The notes below the pieces were generated by a model. The model did not search any database. It was given only the letters and a program-made list of their open reading frames with translations, and was not told where the DNA came from. A stretch of 64,000 nt of DNA, taken from the NCBI RefSeq assembly GCF_036961565.1, contig NZ_JBAMDD010000002.1, positions 1 to 64,000 of the forward strand, read 5' to 3'. This DNA is from Chitinimonas sp036961565. Lineage in GTDB: Bacteria; Pseudomonadota; Gammaproteobacteria; Burkholderiales; Chitinimonadaceae. Each line of letters opens with the position of its first letter. The stretch's first letter is position 1. The translations under genes were made by a program, and so were the position numbers. Positions 8,234 to 19,505 of the stretch are shown in pieces.

Positions 8234-9180
8234 GACAGCCCTTGCCAGGCGGCTCGCAGCAGGGCAACACCTTGAGCGCCTGCGGCCTGGGCCGCAGCGA
8301 GATCGACCGGCTTGAGACCGCCAATGCCGTACACGGGGAAGGGCCAACCCTGCCCCACCAGCGCGGCGAAACCATCCCAGCCCAGCGTCGCGCTGCCTGG
8401 ATGGGTCTGGGTAGGTTGTATCGTCCCCAGCACGGCGTAATCCAGGCCCAGCTCCGCCACCCTGGCCAGTTCTGTCGCGTTATGTACCGAGGCACCACAC
8501 CAGCCCGCCGGCCGCTCGGTAGTTTCCATCAGCACGCGGGCAGGCAGGTGCACACCAGCCGCGCCCAATTCGCGCGCCCGCTCCGGTAGGCCATGCACCA
8601 GCAGCCGGGCACCATAGGATTGCAACCGCGCCTGCACCTCGGCCGCCAGGCCTGCATAGGCAGCGGCAGGCAGTTGCGGCTCTCGCAGCACCAGCCAGCG
8701 CAGGCCTTGCGCCAGCGCCAGATCCAGCTGCTTCAGCCAGGCGGTTTCGCCCAGTTCCGCCACATTGGAAAACGGCAGCACCAGCGGCAACTGCAAGCCA
8801 CGCAGGATAGGGGTGTTGGCGGGCAACACCGGGTCCACCGTCAAGGCACCCGGCACCTGCCAGGCAAACGCCTGCCCTTCATGTGGGTGGGGCTCACCCT
8901 GCCAATCGGTCACCTTGAAGAAATTGAGCCTGACATGGGCATGGGGGTAGGTGAAGGTCTGCACCAGCCATGGCTTCGCCACCGAAACGGTAACGCCCAT
9001 TTCCTCGTGCAACTCGCGCACCAGCGCCTGCAGGGGCGTCTCGCCCGCCTCCAGCTTGCCCCCTGGAAACTCCCACCAGCCTGCATAGGGCTTGCCTTCC
9101 GGGCGCGAGCCCAGCAGGAACTGGCCATCAGGCCGTATCAGTATGCCGGCGGCAACATGGGTAGTCTTGGTTTCGGTCAT
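8230..9180 (-). CDS. Nudix hydrolase fused to ThiE-like domain
   Basis: Residues 1-130 are a MutT-type Nudix domain with the full box GGKLEAGETPLQALVRELHEEMG (shown here in part: ELHEEMG), which sanitises oxidised nucleotides such as 8-oxo-dGTP. Residues about 140-316 are a thiamin-phosphate-synthase-like barrel (RLLVHGLPERARELGAAGVH, GASVHNATEL, YAVLGTIQPTQTHPG, VYGIGGL). This fusion is known in many beta- and gammaproteobacteria. Because the second domain lacks a normal thiamine operon around it, it may not make thiamine phosphate. The gene heads a short run with the small membrane protein downstream. Confidence 0.88.
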   Translation of the reverse strand: MTETKTTHVAAGILIRPDGQFLLGSRPEGKPYAGWWEFPGGKLEAGETPLQALVRELHEEMGVTVSVAKPWLVQTFTYPHAHVRLNFFKVTDWQGEPHPHEGQAFAWQVPGALTVDPVLPANTPILRGLQLPLVLPFSNVAELGETAWLKQLDLALAQGLRWLVLREPQLPAAAYAGLAAEVQARLQSYGARLLVHGLPERARELGAAGVHLPARVLMETTERPAGWCGASVHNATELARVAELGLDYAVLGTIQPTQTHPGSATLGWDGFAALVGQGWPFPVYGIGGLKPVDLAAAQAAGAQGVALLRAAWQGLS

Positions 9181-9214
9181 CTTTGCCCTGATAAAGGTAA
9201 TGGACAGCTAGGCC

Positions 9215-10057
9215 CTAGCTGATGCGCCCAGCCCGATCACGGGCAAACTGCCAGGCCACCCTGCCCGAGCGTGAACCACGGCCTAGTGCCCAGTTCAGCG
9301 CGGCACGCTCCAGCGGCTCGTTCCACTCATGCCGGCCGAACTCCGCCAGCCAATGGCGCGCGGCAGCCAGGTATTCATCCTGGCTGAAGGGGTAGAAACT
9401 CAACCACAGGCCAAAACGCTCGGACAGGCTGATTTTTTCCTCCACTGCGTCGGCCGGGTGCACCTCGCCATCCACATGGCGGCTACGGCTGTTCTCGTCA
9501 AAATACTCGGGCAGCAGGTGGCGGCGATTCGAGGTGGCATAGATCAGGATATTGCTGCTGGTTGCCGCAATACTGCCGTCCAGTACCGACTTCAGTGCCT
9601 TGTAACCGCCCTCGCCTTCTTCAAAGCTCAGGTCGTCGCAGAACACGATAAAGCGTTCCGGGCGATGCGCCAGCCTGGCGACGATATCGGCCAGGTCGCA
9701 CAGATCGTCCTTGTCCACTTCCACCAGCCGCAGGCCCTGGTCGGCAAACTCATGCAACAGGGCTTTGACCAGCGAGGATTTGCCGGTACCGCGTGCGCCG
9801 GTCAGCAATACATTGTTGGCCAGCCGCCCCTGCACGAACTGGCGGGTATTGCGGCTGATCTCGGCCTTTTGCGGTTCGATGTTCTGTAGATCGGCCAGCC
9901 GCAGTCTATGCGGTTGGTGCACGGCTTCCAGCCAGCCCACTGTGGTACCCAAGGCAGCCTGCTTGCGCCAGCGAAAAGCCGTTGCAGACCAATCCGGCGC
10001 AGCGTCCGCTGGCGGCAGTATGGCCTCCAGTCGGGCCAGCAGCTGCTCAAGATTCAT
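9215..10057 (-). CDS. DUF815 family P-loop ATPase
   Basis: The 280-residue protein has Walker A GARGTGKSS, Walker B FIVFCDDLSF and the sensor-like IYATSNRRHLLPE, the pattern of DUF815 AAA+ ATPases. The start MNLEQLL at 10057 is chosen because GGAGG lies five bases upstream; a GTG at 10069 would contain that ribosome site. Function is unknown for the family. It overlaps the small membrane protein gene by 11 bases, and the argJ / DUF815 / MutT order is common in related bacteria. Confidence 0.88.
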   Translation of the reverse strand: MNLEQLLARLEAILPPADAAPDWSATAFRWRKQAALGTTVGWLEAVHQPHRLRLADLQNIEPQKAEISRNTRQFVQGRLANNVLLTGARGTGKSSLVKALLHEFADQGLRLVEVDKDDLCDLADIVARLAHRPERFIVFCDDLSFEEGEGGYKALKSVLDGSIAATSSNILIYATSNRRHLLPEYFDENSRSRHVDGEVHPADAVEEKISLSERFGLWLSFYPFSQDEYLAAARHWLAEFGRHEWNEPLERAALNWALGRGSRSGRVAWQFARDRAGRIS

Positions 10058-10343
10058 CATTGCCTCCACGGCGGCTCAGGTAGATCAATCCCGCCCCCAG
10101 CAGTGCCAGCACCGTACCACTACCCGCCAGCAGCACCACGGCCGGGTTGCGTTGCCACAAAGCGGGTATGGCCGCACTGTAGCCGGGCTCCCGGCAGACG
10201 GCGCGGGCATAGTCATAAGCGCCGCCGCCGTCCAGGCAGACATCCACCATGGCCCATTCCACCCCCTGCCGCAGCAAGGCACCCGTCAGCAGCATCAAGC
10301 CCAGCCCGGTAATGATCTGTGGCGCGAGGCTGCGCTGGCTCAT
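10047..10343 (-). CDS. Small two-helix membrane protein
   Basis: This is a 98-residue hypothetical. Hydrophobic segments at about 10-27 and 67-88 flank a loop containing two Cys (VCLDGGGAYDYARAVC), which could form a disulfide outside the membrane. It overlaps argJ upstream by four bases and the DUF815 gene downstream, so it is translated with them. No family is recognised. Confidence 0.65.
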   Translation of the reverse strand: MSQRSLAPQIITGLGLMLLTGALLRQGVEWAMVDVCLDGGGAYDYARAVCREPGYSAAIPALWQRNPAVVLLAGSGTVLALLGAGLIYLSRRGGNDES

Positions 10344-11563
10344 GAGCGGTAGTCCGCGTTAATCTTGACGTAGTCGTAGCTGAAATCACAGGTCCAGACG
10401 GTTGCCGCTACCGGGCCACGGTTCAGCACCACGCGTATCAGTATTTCGGCCTTGTTCATCACGCGCTGGCCATCTTCCTCGCGGTACGCCGGGTTACGCC
10501 CCCCTTGGGTGGCGACCAGCACCTCATCCAGATAGAGATCCAGCTTGTCCACATCCAGGTCGTCAATGCCGGCATAGCCTATGGCCGCCAGGATGCGGCC
10601 CAGATTGGGGTCGGACGCAAAAAAGGCGGTCTTGACCAGTGGCGAACGGCCTATGGCATAGCCCACCGCCTTGCATTCGCTCTCGTCACGGCCACCCTCC
10701 ACCTGCACGGTCATGAACTTGGTAGCGCCTTCACCATCGCGGACTATGGCCTGCGCCAGTGTCTGCGCCACTGCCGTCACGGCATCACGCAGCGCCGCGT
10801 ATTCAGCGCTGCCGGCATCGCTGATCTCGGCACCGGTCTGGCCGGTGGCAATCAGCATGAAGCTATCGTTGGTCGAGGTATCGCCATCAATGGTGATGCA
10901 GTTGAAGCTGCGGTCGGCCGCATGCTTGACCAGGGCCTGCAGCAGCGGCTGGGCCAGCTTGGCATCCAGCGCCACATAGCCCAGCATGGTCGCCATATTG
11001 GGATGGATCATGCCGGCGCCCTTGGCAATACCGGTGATGGTAATGATCTGCCCAGCCACCTGTACCTGCCGGCTGGCAGCCTTGCTCACCACATCGGTGG
11101 TCATGATGGCCTCGGCGGCATCGGCCCAGTTGGCGGGCGACAGATTGGCCACTGCGCCAGGCAACGCTGCCACGATCTTCTCGAAGGGCAGCGGCTCCAG
11201 TATCACCCCGGTAGAGAACGGCAGTATCTGGCTACGCTCGGCACCCAGCTCCGCCGCCAGTGCATCGCACACCTTGAGCGCCCGTTCACGTCCATCCAAG
11301 CCGGTACCGGCATTGGCATTGCCCGTGTTGACCACCAGCGCGCGCGGCGTCGCGGCAGCCAGATGCTCGCGGCACAGTTGTACCGGTGCGGCGCAAAAGC
11401 GATTACGGGTAAACACCCCTGCCACTTTTGCGCCCTCCGCCAGCAGCATCACCAGCACATCCTTGCGGCCGGGTTTCTTGATACCGGCGCTGCCTATGCC
11501 CAGGGTAATGCCGGGAACGGCGTGCAGGCTGGCGGGGTCGGGGGCGGTGAGGTTGACGGGCAT
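10340..11563 (-). CDS. argJ: Bifunctional ornithine acetyltransferase / N-acetylglutamate synthase
   Basis: ArgJ recycles acetyl groups in arginine synthesis by moving acetyl from N-acetylornithine to glutamate. The self-cleavage site is clear: KGAGMIHPNMATML, where cleavage before Thr (residue about 192) gives alpha and beta chains with Thr as nucleophile. NTGNANAGTG and DGDTSTNDS are also conserved. The open frame begins at 11689, but family alignment and an AGGA eight bases upstream support the ATG at 11563 (407 residues). Confidence 0.95.
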   Translation of the reverse strand: MPVNLTAPDPASLHAVPGITLGIGSAGIKKPGRKDVLVMLLAEGAKVAGVFTRNRFCAAPVQLCREHLAAATPRALVVNTGNANAGTGLDGRERALKVCDALAAELGAERSQILPFSTGVILEPLPFEKIVAALPGAVANLSPANWADAAEAIMTTDVVSKAASRQVQVAGQIITITGIAKGAGMIHPNMATMLGYVALDAKLAQPLLQALVKHAADRSFNCITIDGDTSTNDSFMLIATGQTGAEISDAGSAEYAALRDAVTAVAQTLAQAIVRDGEGATKFMTVQVEGGRDESECKAVGYAIGRSPLVKTAFFASDPNLGRILAAIGYAGIDDLDVDKLDLYLDEVLVATQGGRNPAYREEDGQRVMNKAEILIRVVLNRGPVAATVWTCDFSYDYVKINADYRS

Positions 11564-11733
11564 GGTGGTTCCTGTTTCGTAGCGTAGGCAAGGCAGCCTG
11601 GTGGCTGCACAGATAGAGTGCGAGATTGTACCGTTGCCGGCCCGCGAAAACAGCGCATCTTGCTTTGCAGCATCCACATGGCTGCACAAACTGGGCTAGC
11701 CTGTAATGAGATCCCCACGGCGTCACTCCTGCC

Positions 11734-13656
<1,923 letters not shown>

Positions 13657-13778
13657 CAGCCCAGCCTCTAGCTGGCACTGAGCAAATTTCCGCTACCAGG
13701 ACCATACTGGTGCACGGGGTAATAACACCGGGAACGCTTTCTTAGCGCTTTGTACCGCCAAATTTACCAAGGCCCATC

Positions 13779-15779
13779 ATGAGCCAGGAACAAGACACGC
13801 CCTTTCTGCCTTTGAGCCCCAAAAACGCCCAAATGCTGATGAAGCTGCTGCAATTGAACCATGGCCTATCCTCCATGCTGCTGGCGTACTTTGGCATCAT
13901 CGTTGTCGGCGTCGGGCTCATCGCTTTGAGCTTATGGTTGGCGCTGTCGAGTGACGGCTACGAGTTGTCCACCTTGGCGGTAGATAGTGAGAACCGCGTC
14001 TGGATAGATGGCGGCGACAGACTCATCGTGACACGTGCCGATGGCAGCGTTGTCGCGACAATAGCCTCTCCCAACGCACCCAGGGCTCCCTTCAGCAGCG
14101 TGGCGGCCTGGAAAAACGGCGGTGTGCTGGTAGCCAGCCTGAACGACAAACGCATCTACCAACTGGATCGCAACGGAAAAATAGTCGGACAGCTGGATAT
14201 GGTATTCCAAGGCACTGTCACGCTGGCCTATGCAGCGCAGCACGACAGAACCTTTGTGATGGAGAAGCGCACTGGCAAGCTGCGTGCATTTCAGGGCACA
14301 CGACAGATAGCCGAGCGCGCTGACTATCCAGGCGCCTATGGGGTAGATATTGCAACTGACGGCCTTGTCTGGTTAGCAGACACTGAGGGCAAACGTCTGG
14401 TCGCCCATAGCCTGGATCTGGAGGTTCAGGATACCCTGGTATTACCCACCCATTTGGGCATGAGCAAACCCGTAACCTTGCTCAGCAAGGGCAAGGCTGG
14501 CTGGTGGTTAACCCTGAAATCAGGCAGCTTGAGCGTAGGTAGTCTGCGTACGCTGGATAGCCAGAGCCGTCTGACTGCACATCCTGCTTCCCCCTGGTGG
14601 AGCAATCCATTCGGTATGGCCAGCCTAAGGGATGGCTCCCTGCTGGCAGTGGACCCCCGCACAACCCGCATCCTCCACTACAGTGCAAGCGGGGAGCGCC
14701 TGGACGATTTTGGTGGAGCAGAACTCAAAGCACATTTTGACCGGCACCGCTGGCGCATGCTGCACAGCAACAAACAGATTGGCCTGTGGCTGGCCCTTGG
14801 CTTGATAGGCACGATTTTCAGTGCAACGGTTTACGCAATATACACACACCTCCGTCTATATCGCCGGGTATATGCAGTGCCTAGGCATGCACTCTTCGAT
14901 ACCTCCTTGCACTCATCACACAAGCGGTGGCGGGTGACGATATACGGTGTTGCCGCGCTCGCGATTGCGTTTGGCTTGTTTGGATTACCGACCTATGTAC
15001 TGGGCAGCAGCGATACCCAACAACAGCTTTGCGGTGTCATTAGCGTATGCGGCAGCTACACGCTGTGGATGGTGCTCTGGCCACTTGTGCTGGGCCTGTG
15101 GTTACAGTTCGACGCTGTCCCCCACTTTCTGATTGCCCCTTTGCAACTGGGAAAAATACTGCCGCAGCCCATTGCGAAAACGCTGCTCAACTTGGCAAAC
15201 GTGGATCATGCCACCCTGCCTCAAGCCATCGACGCAGCTCGAGGCTGTTACCTGGTTTTGATCGCAGACAAGGCCATCGTCCTGCTCTGTCATGAAGCTT
15301 TGCTACTGGCGCAGGTTCGCCAGAGCGATTTCTCGCTGCTGTCGCTGCACCGGTTCAACTATGCCGATATGCAGAGTATCCAAACAATCCGCTTGCCAGG
15401 CGCAGACTCGCTCCGGCACCCATGCATGGCGGTCAGATTCAGCGATCAGAATGGCAGTTACGATCTCGCTTTCCTCCATGCTCCTGTGCAGGTTTTTTGC
15501 GCAGACTGGTTGACCGGCATGAAGACGGATACCCGTAATAGCTGGCTTCAGCAGCAGGCACACCGTTTACGCAAGCAGCGCTTGCTTGCTGCAGGCATTA
15601 CCGCCGCCATTGCAATGGTCGGGCTATTAGCGTTCATCGTGCTGGGTATCAGCCCGCAATCCCAGCCCATTGCCTATCTGCTGGCCGTCTCTGGTATAGC
15701 CCACGCTTGGTATGGTTACCGGCATGCCCATACCCCGCTCAAGCCATACCCCTTGGCCGCAAGCCACACCTCCAGCTAA
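13779..15779 (+). CDS. Propeller-like membrane protein, second of a tandem paralogous pair
   Basis: This 666-residue paralogue of the upstream gene has the same layout: a membrane segment at about 34-56, a repeat region with DSENRVWIDGGDRLIV, YQLDRNGKIVGQLD and LRDGSLLAVDPRTTRILHY, membrane segments near 338-360, 389-412, 433-453 and two near the end. Shared landmarks are DRHRW after the repeats, LLCHEALLLAQVRQSDFSLLSL in the second soluble region, and TRNSWLQQQ before the last helices. AAGG six bases before the ATG supports the start. The upstream Gly-Met repeat is absent. No family known to me; a membrane sensor or receptor is plausible. Confidence 0.78.
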   Translation: MSQEQDTPFLPLSPKNAQMLMKLLQLNHGLSSMLLAYFGIIVVGVGLIALSLWLALSSDGYELSTLAVDSENRVWIDGGDRLIVTRADGSVVATIASPNAPRAPFSSVAAWKNGGVLVASLNDKRIYQLDRNGKIVGQLDMVFQGTVTLAYAAQHDRTFVMEKRTGKLRAFQGTRQIAERADYPGAYGVDIATDGLVWLADTEGKRLVAHSLDLEVQDTLVLPTHLGMSKPVTLLSKGKAGWWLTLKSGSLSVGSLRTLDSQSRLTAHPASPWWSNPFGMASLRDGSLLAVDPRTTRILHYSASGERLDDFGGAELKAHFDRHRWRMLHSNKQIGLWLALGLIGTIFSATVYAIYTHLRLYRRVYAVPRHALFDTSLHSSHKRWRVTIYGVAALAIAFGLFGLPTYVLGSSDTQQQLCGVISVCGSYTLWMVLWPLVLGLWLQFDAVPHFLIAPLQLGKILPQPIAKTLLNLANVDHATLPQAIDAARGCYLVLIADKAIVLLCHEALLLAQVRQSDFSLLSLHRFNYADMQSIQTIRLPGADSLRHPCMAVRFSDQNGSYDLAFLHAPVQVFCADWLTGMKTDTRNSWLQQQAHRLRKQRLLAAGITAAIAMVGLLAFIVLGISPQSQPIAYLLAVSGIAHAWYGYRHAHTPLKPYPLAASHTSS

Positions 15780-15865
15780 CGCTTGCAGCCCGCTCCCTGC
15801 ATCCAAACCAACCTGACGGGGGTATCATGCGCGCAACTCTGCCACCCTCCCATTGAGGTAGCCCC

Positions 15866-17254
15866 ATGTTCGCACCCGACATCTATCGCGCCCGTCGCGC
15901 GGCACTGGCCCAACAGGTCGGTTCTGGCCTTATCCTGCTGCTAGGCAATGCCGACAGCCCCATGAACTACACCGACAACATCTACCCCTTCCGCCAGGAT
16001 TCCAGCTTCCTGTATTTCTTCGGGCTGGATTTGCCGGGGCTGGCTGCCGTGATAGACGTGGAAGCCGATAGCGCCACCCTGTTTGGCGACGATGGCGGCC
16101 TGGACAGCATAGTCTGGACTGGCCCGCTGCCCAGCTTGGCCGAGCAGGCCCAGGCGGTGGCGGTTAGCCAGACGCTGGCGCTGTCCAAGCTCGATGGCGT
16201 TGTGAGCCGCGCCCGCGACGGTGGCCGCAAGGTGCACTTCCTGCCGCCTTATCGCGCCGAACACCGCGTCTGGCTGGCGGAGCTGCTGCAGCTCTATGTC
16301 GCAGCGGTGGACGATGCGGCCTCCGAATCGCTGACCCGTGCGGTCATCGCACTGCGCTCGGTCAAGTCGGCCGAGGAAATTGCGCAGATGGAGAACGCCC
16401 TTGAAGTCGCCTACCGCATGCATATGCTGGCCATGCGCTCATCCCGCCCCGGCGTAAAGGAGCAAGAGGTGGTCGGCTTGATGACCGGCCTGGCGCAGAG
16501 CCAGGGCCGTGCGCTGGCCTACCCTGTCATTTTCAGCCGCGACGGCCATATCCTGCACAACCACGGCCATAGCTACACCCTCAAGGCCGGTGATCTGGTG
16601 GTCAACGATGCCGGCGCCGAGAGCCCGCTGCACTACGCCAGTGACATCACCCGCACTATTCCGGTGGCAGGCCGTTTCAACGAGCGGCAGAAGCTGGTCT
16701 ACCAGGCCGTGCTGGATGCGCAGCTGGCCGCCATTGATGCCATGAAACCTGGCGTACCCTACCGCGAGGTGCACGATCTGGCGGCCCGTGTGCTGGTCAA
16801 CGGCCTGGCCCCCACCGGCCTGTTCAAGGGCGATGCAGCCGAGGTGGTCGCCAGCGGTGCTTACGCCCTGGTGTTCCCGCATGGGCTGGGCCACCACATC
16901 GGCCTGGATGTGCACGATATGGAAGCGCTCAACGAGAACTGGGTGGGCTACGGCGAAGGGGTGGAGCGCGCCAGCGAATTCGGCCGCAAATCGCTGCGCC
17001 TGGGTCGGCCCTTGCGTGAGGGTTGGGTGGTGACCGTGGAGCCAGGCGCCTACTTCATTCCGGCGCTGATCGAACGCTGGGCGGCCGAGCAGCGCCATAC
17101 CGGTTTGATAGACTACGACGTGGCGCGCCAGTACGCCGACTTCGGTGGCATACGCATCGAGGATGACGTGCTGATCACCGCCGATGGCGCCCGCGTGCTG
17201 GGCAAGCCCATACCCAAGACCATTGCCGAGATTGAAGCACTGGCGAGTGCCTAA
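15866..17254 (+). CDS. pepP: Xaa-Pro aminopeptidase
   Basis: A cytoplasmic metallopeptidase removing an N-terminal residue that precedes proline. The first 150 residues are the aminopeptidase-P N-terminal domain (MFAPDIYRARRAAL, DSSFLYFFGL). The C-terminal M24 pita-bread domain shows all metal ligands: VVNDAGAE, SDITRT, HGLGHHIGLDVHD, VEPGAYF and GIRIEDD. Length (462) fits the family. It stands alone with a hairpin beyond its stop. Confidence 0.95.
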   Translation: MFAPDIYRARRAALAQQVGSGLILLLGNADSPMNYTDNIYPFRQDSSFLYFFGLDLPGLAAVIDVEADSATLFGDDGGLDSIVWTGPLPSLAEQAQAVAVSQTLALSKLDGVVSRARDGGRKVHFLPPYRAEHRVWLAELLQLYVAAVDDAASESLTRAVIALRSVKSAEEIAQMENALEVAYRMHMLAMRSSRPGVKEQEVVGLMTGLAQSQGRALAYPVIFSRDGHILHNHGHSYTLKAGDLVVNDAGAESPLHYASDITRTIPVAGRFNERQKLVYQAVLDAQLAAIDAMKPGVPYREVHDLAARVLVNGLAPTGLFKGDAAEVVASGAYALVFPHGLGHHIGLDVHDMEALNENWVGYGEGVERASEFGRKSLRLGRPLREGWVVTVEPGAYFIPALIERWAAEQRHTGLIDYDVARQYADFGGIRIEDDVLITADGARVLGKPIPKTIAEIEALASA

Positions 17255-17283
17255 CTCGAATCAGGCCAACTGGTATCTAAATA

Positions 17284-17319
17284 CGGCGGACAAGTGGCCC
17301 GGCCATCCCTTGTCCACCG
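17284..17319. repeat. Nested inverted repeat after pepP
   Basis: CGGCGGACAAG (17284-17294) pairs with CTTGTCCACCG (17309-17319) apart from one mismatch, and the loop contains its own short palindrome TGGCCCGGCCA. There is no T-run, so it is either a weak pepP terminator or an operator for the next gene, whose start is 20 bp away. Confidence 0.5.
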
Positions 17320-17339
17320 TATCAACCGGAACATGAAAA

Positions 17340-17777
17340 GTGCCTGGCATCAACCACCTAGCTTACCTTTGGGAGTCCGGAGACTGGGCATTGGCGCAAG
17401 GCATACATAGCGAAGCGCATGTCATTATCAGCTTTGCTGAAACAGGCGTATCAAGCAAGGAGTTGGTGGCTTTACGTGGCTTACTTCCTCAATTTGGCAC
17501 CATGGCACCCGCAGCCGTCAGGGATTTGGCACATCAGGAGCGGGAACTTGATCTCGGCCTCTACGGAAATCTTGAGGCCCGGCGTCTTCATGACAAAGCG
17601 AAAAAACTGGGGCTGAACGCACATCTCAAGGATGCCTCGCATGTCATCTACCAACCTATCCATCGCATCAATAGGGTTGCACATCTCCCGTCTGACGATG
17701 ATGCCGTGAATCACGCCGTCATTACTGAAATGCTGCGCCGCAACGTCCCCATCCTAACTCGGTATGAAGCGGATTAA
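17340..17777 (+). CDS. Hypothetical protein, GTG start
   Basis: A 145-residue cytoplasmic protein with no membrane segment and no family I know. GGA lies about nine bases before the GTG. The middle is charged and helical (VRDLAHQERELDLG, ARRLHDKAKKLGLN) and the end has DDDAVNHAVITEMLRRNVPILTRYEAD. Base composition is lower in GC than in flanking genes, hinting at later arrival. It is isolated between pepP and a DUF2087 gene. Confidence 0.55.
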   Translation: MPGINHLAYLWESGDWALAQGIHSEAHVIISFAETGVSSKELVALRGLLPQFGTMAPAAVRDLAHQERELDLGLYGNLEARRLHDKAKKLGLNAHLKDASHVIYQPIHRINRVAHLPSDDDAVNHAVITEMLRRNVPILTRYEAD

Positions 17778-17994
17778 TCGCCACGCTTGAGTCAAGCGCC
17801 TCTTCCGGTTTATCCTGCGCGCTGGTCGGCAGTTCACCCAGGCGTCGCCGGTTCATCTGAACCACGCTAAACCTGCCAGGCAAAACCACTCCATGCGCCT
17901 CTCGGCGCAGCTTGGCTCGAAACCCGAGTGCCAGGCCACAACGGCGACCATGGCATGCAGCTTGGACTGCAGGCACGACGACAAGGAATCGACC

Positions 17995-18567
17995 ATGTCT
18001 CGTCCCGTTTTTCCGTTTCACACTGACGATATCTCCTCCCTGGCCCGCTCGCTGGTCAAGCAATGGGCAGGTGCCAGCACGCCCCCCAGCCATCTGCAGA
18101 TGCTCAATATGCTGGCGCGCGCTGCCGGTTATCAGAACTTCCAGCATTTCCGTGAAGGCACCGAGGCGCTAGTCTCCGCGCCGCCCGTCGCCCCACCTCC
18201 CCTCACCAGCCCCAGGCTGGTGGCCGGCAAGATGGTGGCACCGGCCAACGCCCAGCGGCTATTGCGCCATTTCGATGCGCAGGGTCGCCTGCTGCGCTGG
18301 CCCGGCAAGTTCTCGGAACAATTGCCCGCGCTCTGGACTGTCTGGGCCCGCCTGCCGGCCCGACAGGATATGACTGAGCGCGAAGTGAATGACTACATCA
18401 GACAGGGCGAGGTGTTTGGCGACCATGTGCTGCTGCGGCGCGAACTGGTGAACTACCGCCTGCTGGAGCGCACGCCCGATGGCGCTCGATACCGCCGGCT
18501 GGAACAGGCGCCGCCGGCCGATGTACGCGAGCTGATGCAGCGCTGCCGCCAGCGGGCCGCCGCATGA
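17995..18567 (+). CDS. DUF2087 domain protein
   Basis: The 190-residue protein has two parts. Residues about 5-50 (DDISSLARSLVKQW..PSHLQMLNMLARAAGYQNFQHF) resemble a short helical module found in some glyoxalase-superfamily proteins. Residues about 90-180 (RLLRWPGKFSEQLPALWTVWARL, TEREVNDYIRQ, DHVLLRRELVNYRLLERTPDGARYRR) match DUF2087, a winged-helix-like domain often tied to regulators. The frame opens at 17893, but MSRPVFPF at 17995 is the likely start. It overlaps the tandem-GNAT gene by four bases. Confidence 0.75.
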   Translation: MSRPVFPFHTDDISSLARSLVKQWAGASTPPSHLQMLNMLARAAGYQNFQHFREGTEALVSAPPVAPPPLTSPRLVAGKMVAPANAQRLLRHFDAQGRLLRWPGKFSEQLPALWTVWARLPARQDMTEREVNDYIRQGEVFGDHVLLRRELVNYRLLERTPDGARYRRLEQAPPADVRELMQRCRQRAAA

Positions 18568-19475
18568 GCCCGTTGGTGCTCTGCAGCCCCAAGCCCAGCC
18601 ACGCTACCGTGTACACCATCACCCTGACCCCTCTGCAGCCTGCCGCCTTACCGGCATTGCAGCAATTGCGCGATGACTTGCTGGCCCCCCACGCCCAACC
18701 GGGCTTGGCCGAGGAGCTGACCGACGTAGCACGCGGCCATGGCCAGCACGCCTGCCTGGCATGGCGCAATGGCCGGGCGGTGGGTTGTGCAGGCTGGGTG
18801 CTGTTGGGGATAAAACAGGATGGCTGCGGCTATGGCGCACCGGTAGTGGCAGCAGACCAGGAGGTAGCCAGCTTGCTGATTGCCCGGGTAGTCGCAATGG
18901 CAAGCGAGGCTGGCGCCAAACGCTTGCGCATCAGCGCCGTTGCGGCCGAGTCCACCAAGCAGGCGGCGCTGCTGGCTGCCGGCTTCGTGCCGGTGTTCGA
19001 GTTTGTCCACTGGGCGCTCCCCCTGCCGATTGCCGGCAGCACCACGCTGGCAGCAGGGCTGCGTAGCCTGCCCTACGCCGAGATAGACTGGCCTGCCCTG
19101 CGCGCATGCTATGCCCAGTGCTTCAAGCAGGTGCCCAACGCCCCGGTGCCGGATGAAAACACCATGCGGGAGGAATGGTCGGCTGCAGACTGGACAGTGA
19201 GCCGCGTGCTGGTCAATGAGCAGGGCCGCTACCAGGCCTTCTTGCTGGTCAGCGGCGTAGAGGTCGATGCCGTCGGGGTCATGCCGGCATTGCAAGGCCA
19301 GGGCCTGGCTGCGGCGTTGTATGCCCAGGCAGGCGAGGTGCTGCAGCGGCGGGGGGTGCACCATCTGCGTGCCATGGTGGCCAGCAGCAACAGCGCTTCC
19401 ATGGCACTGCATGTGCGGCTGGGCGGGTATGAGCACCAGCCCAGGCGCACGGTGTATCAGCTATCCCTCTGCTAG
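18564..19475 (+). CDS. Tandem-GNAT acetyltransferase
   Basis: The 303-residue protein appears to hold two GNAT folds. The N-terminal half (LTPLQPAALPALQQLRDDLLAPH, GCGYGAPVVAADQEVASLLIARVVAMA, QAALLAAGFVPVFEF) keeps only a weak acetyl-CoA loop. The C-terminal half has a good one (VDAVGVMPALQGQGLAAALYAQAGEVLQRRGV) and ends SASMALHVRLGGYEHQPRR. It overlaps the DUF2087 gene and is probably translated with it. The substrate is unknown. Confidence 0.75.
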   Translation: MSPLVLCSPKPSHATVYTITLTPLQPAALPALQQLRDDLLAPHAQPGLAEELTDVARGHGQHACLAWRNGRAVGCAGWVLLGIKQDGCGYGAPVVAADQEVASLLIARVVAMASEAGAKRLRISAVAAESTKQAALLAAGFVPVFEFVHWALPLPIAGSTTLAAGLRSLPYAEIDWPALRACYAQCFKQVPNAPVPDENTMREEWSAADWTVSRVLVNEQGRYQAFLLVSGVEVDAVGVMPALQGQGLAAALYAQAGEVLQRRGVHHLRAMVASSNSASMALHVRLGGYEHQPRRTVYQLSLC

Positions 19476-19505
19476 TACCAGGCCAGCCGCCGCAGCGGCT
19501 GGTGT

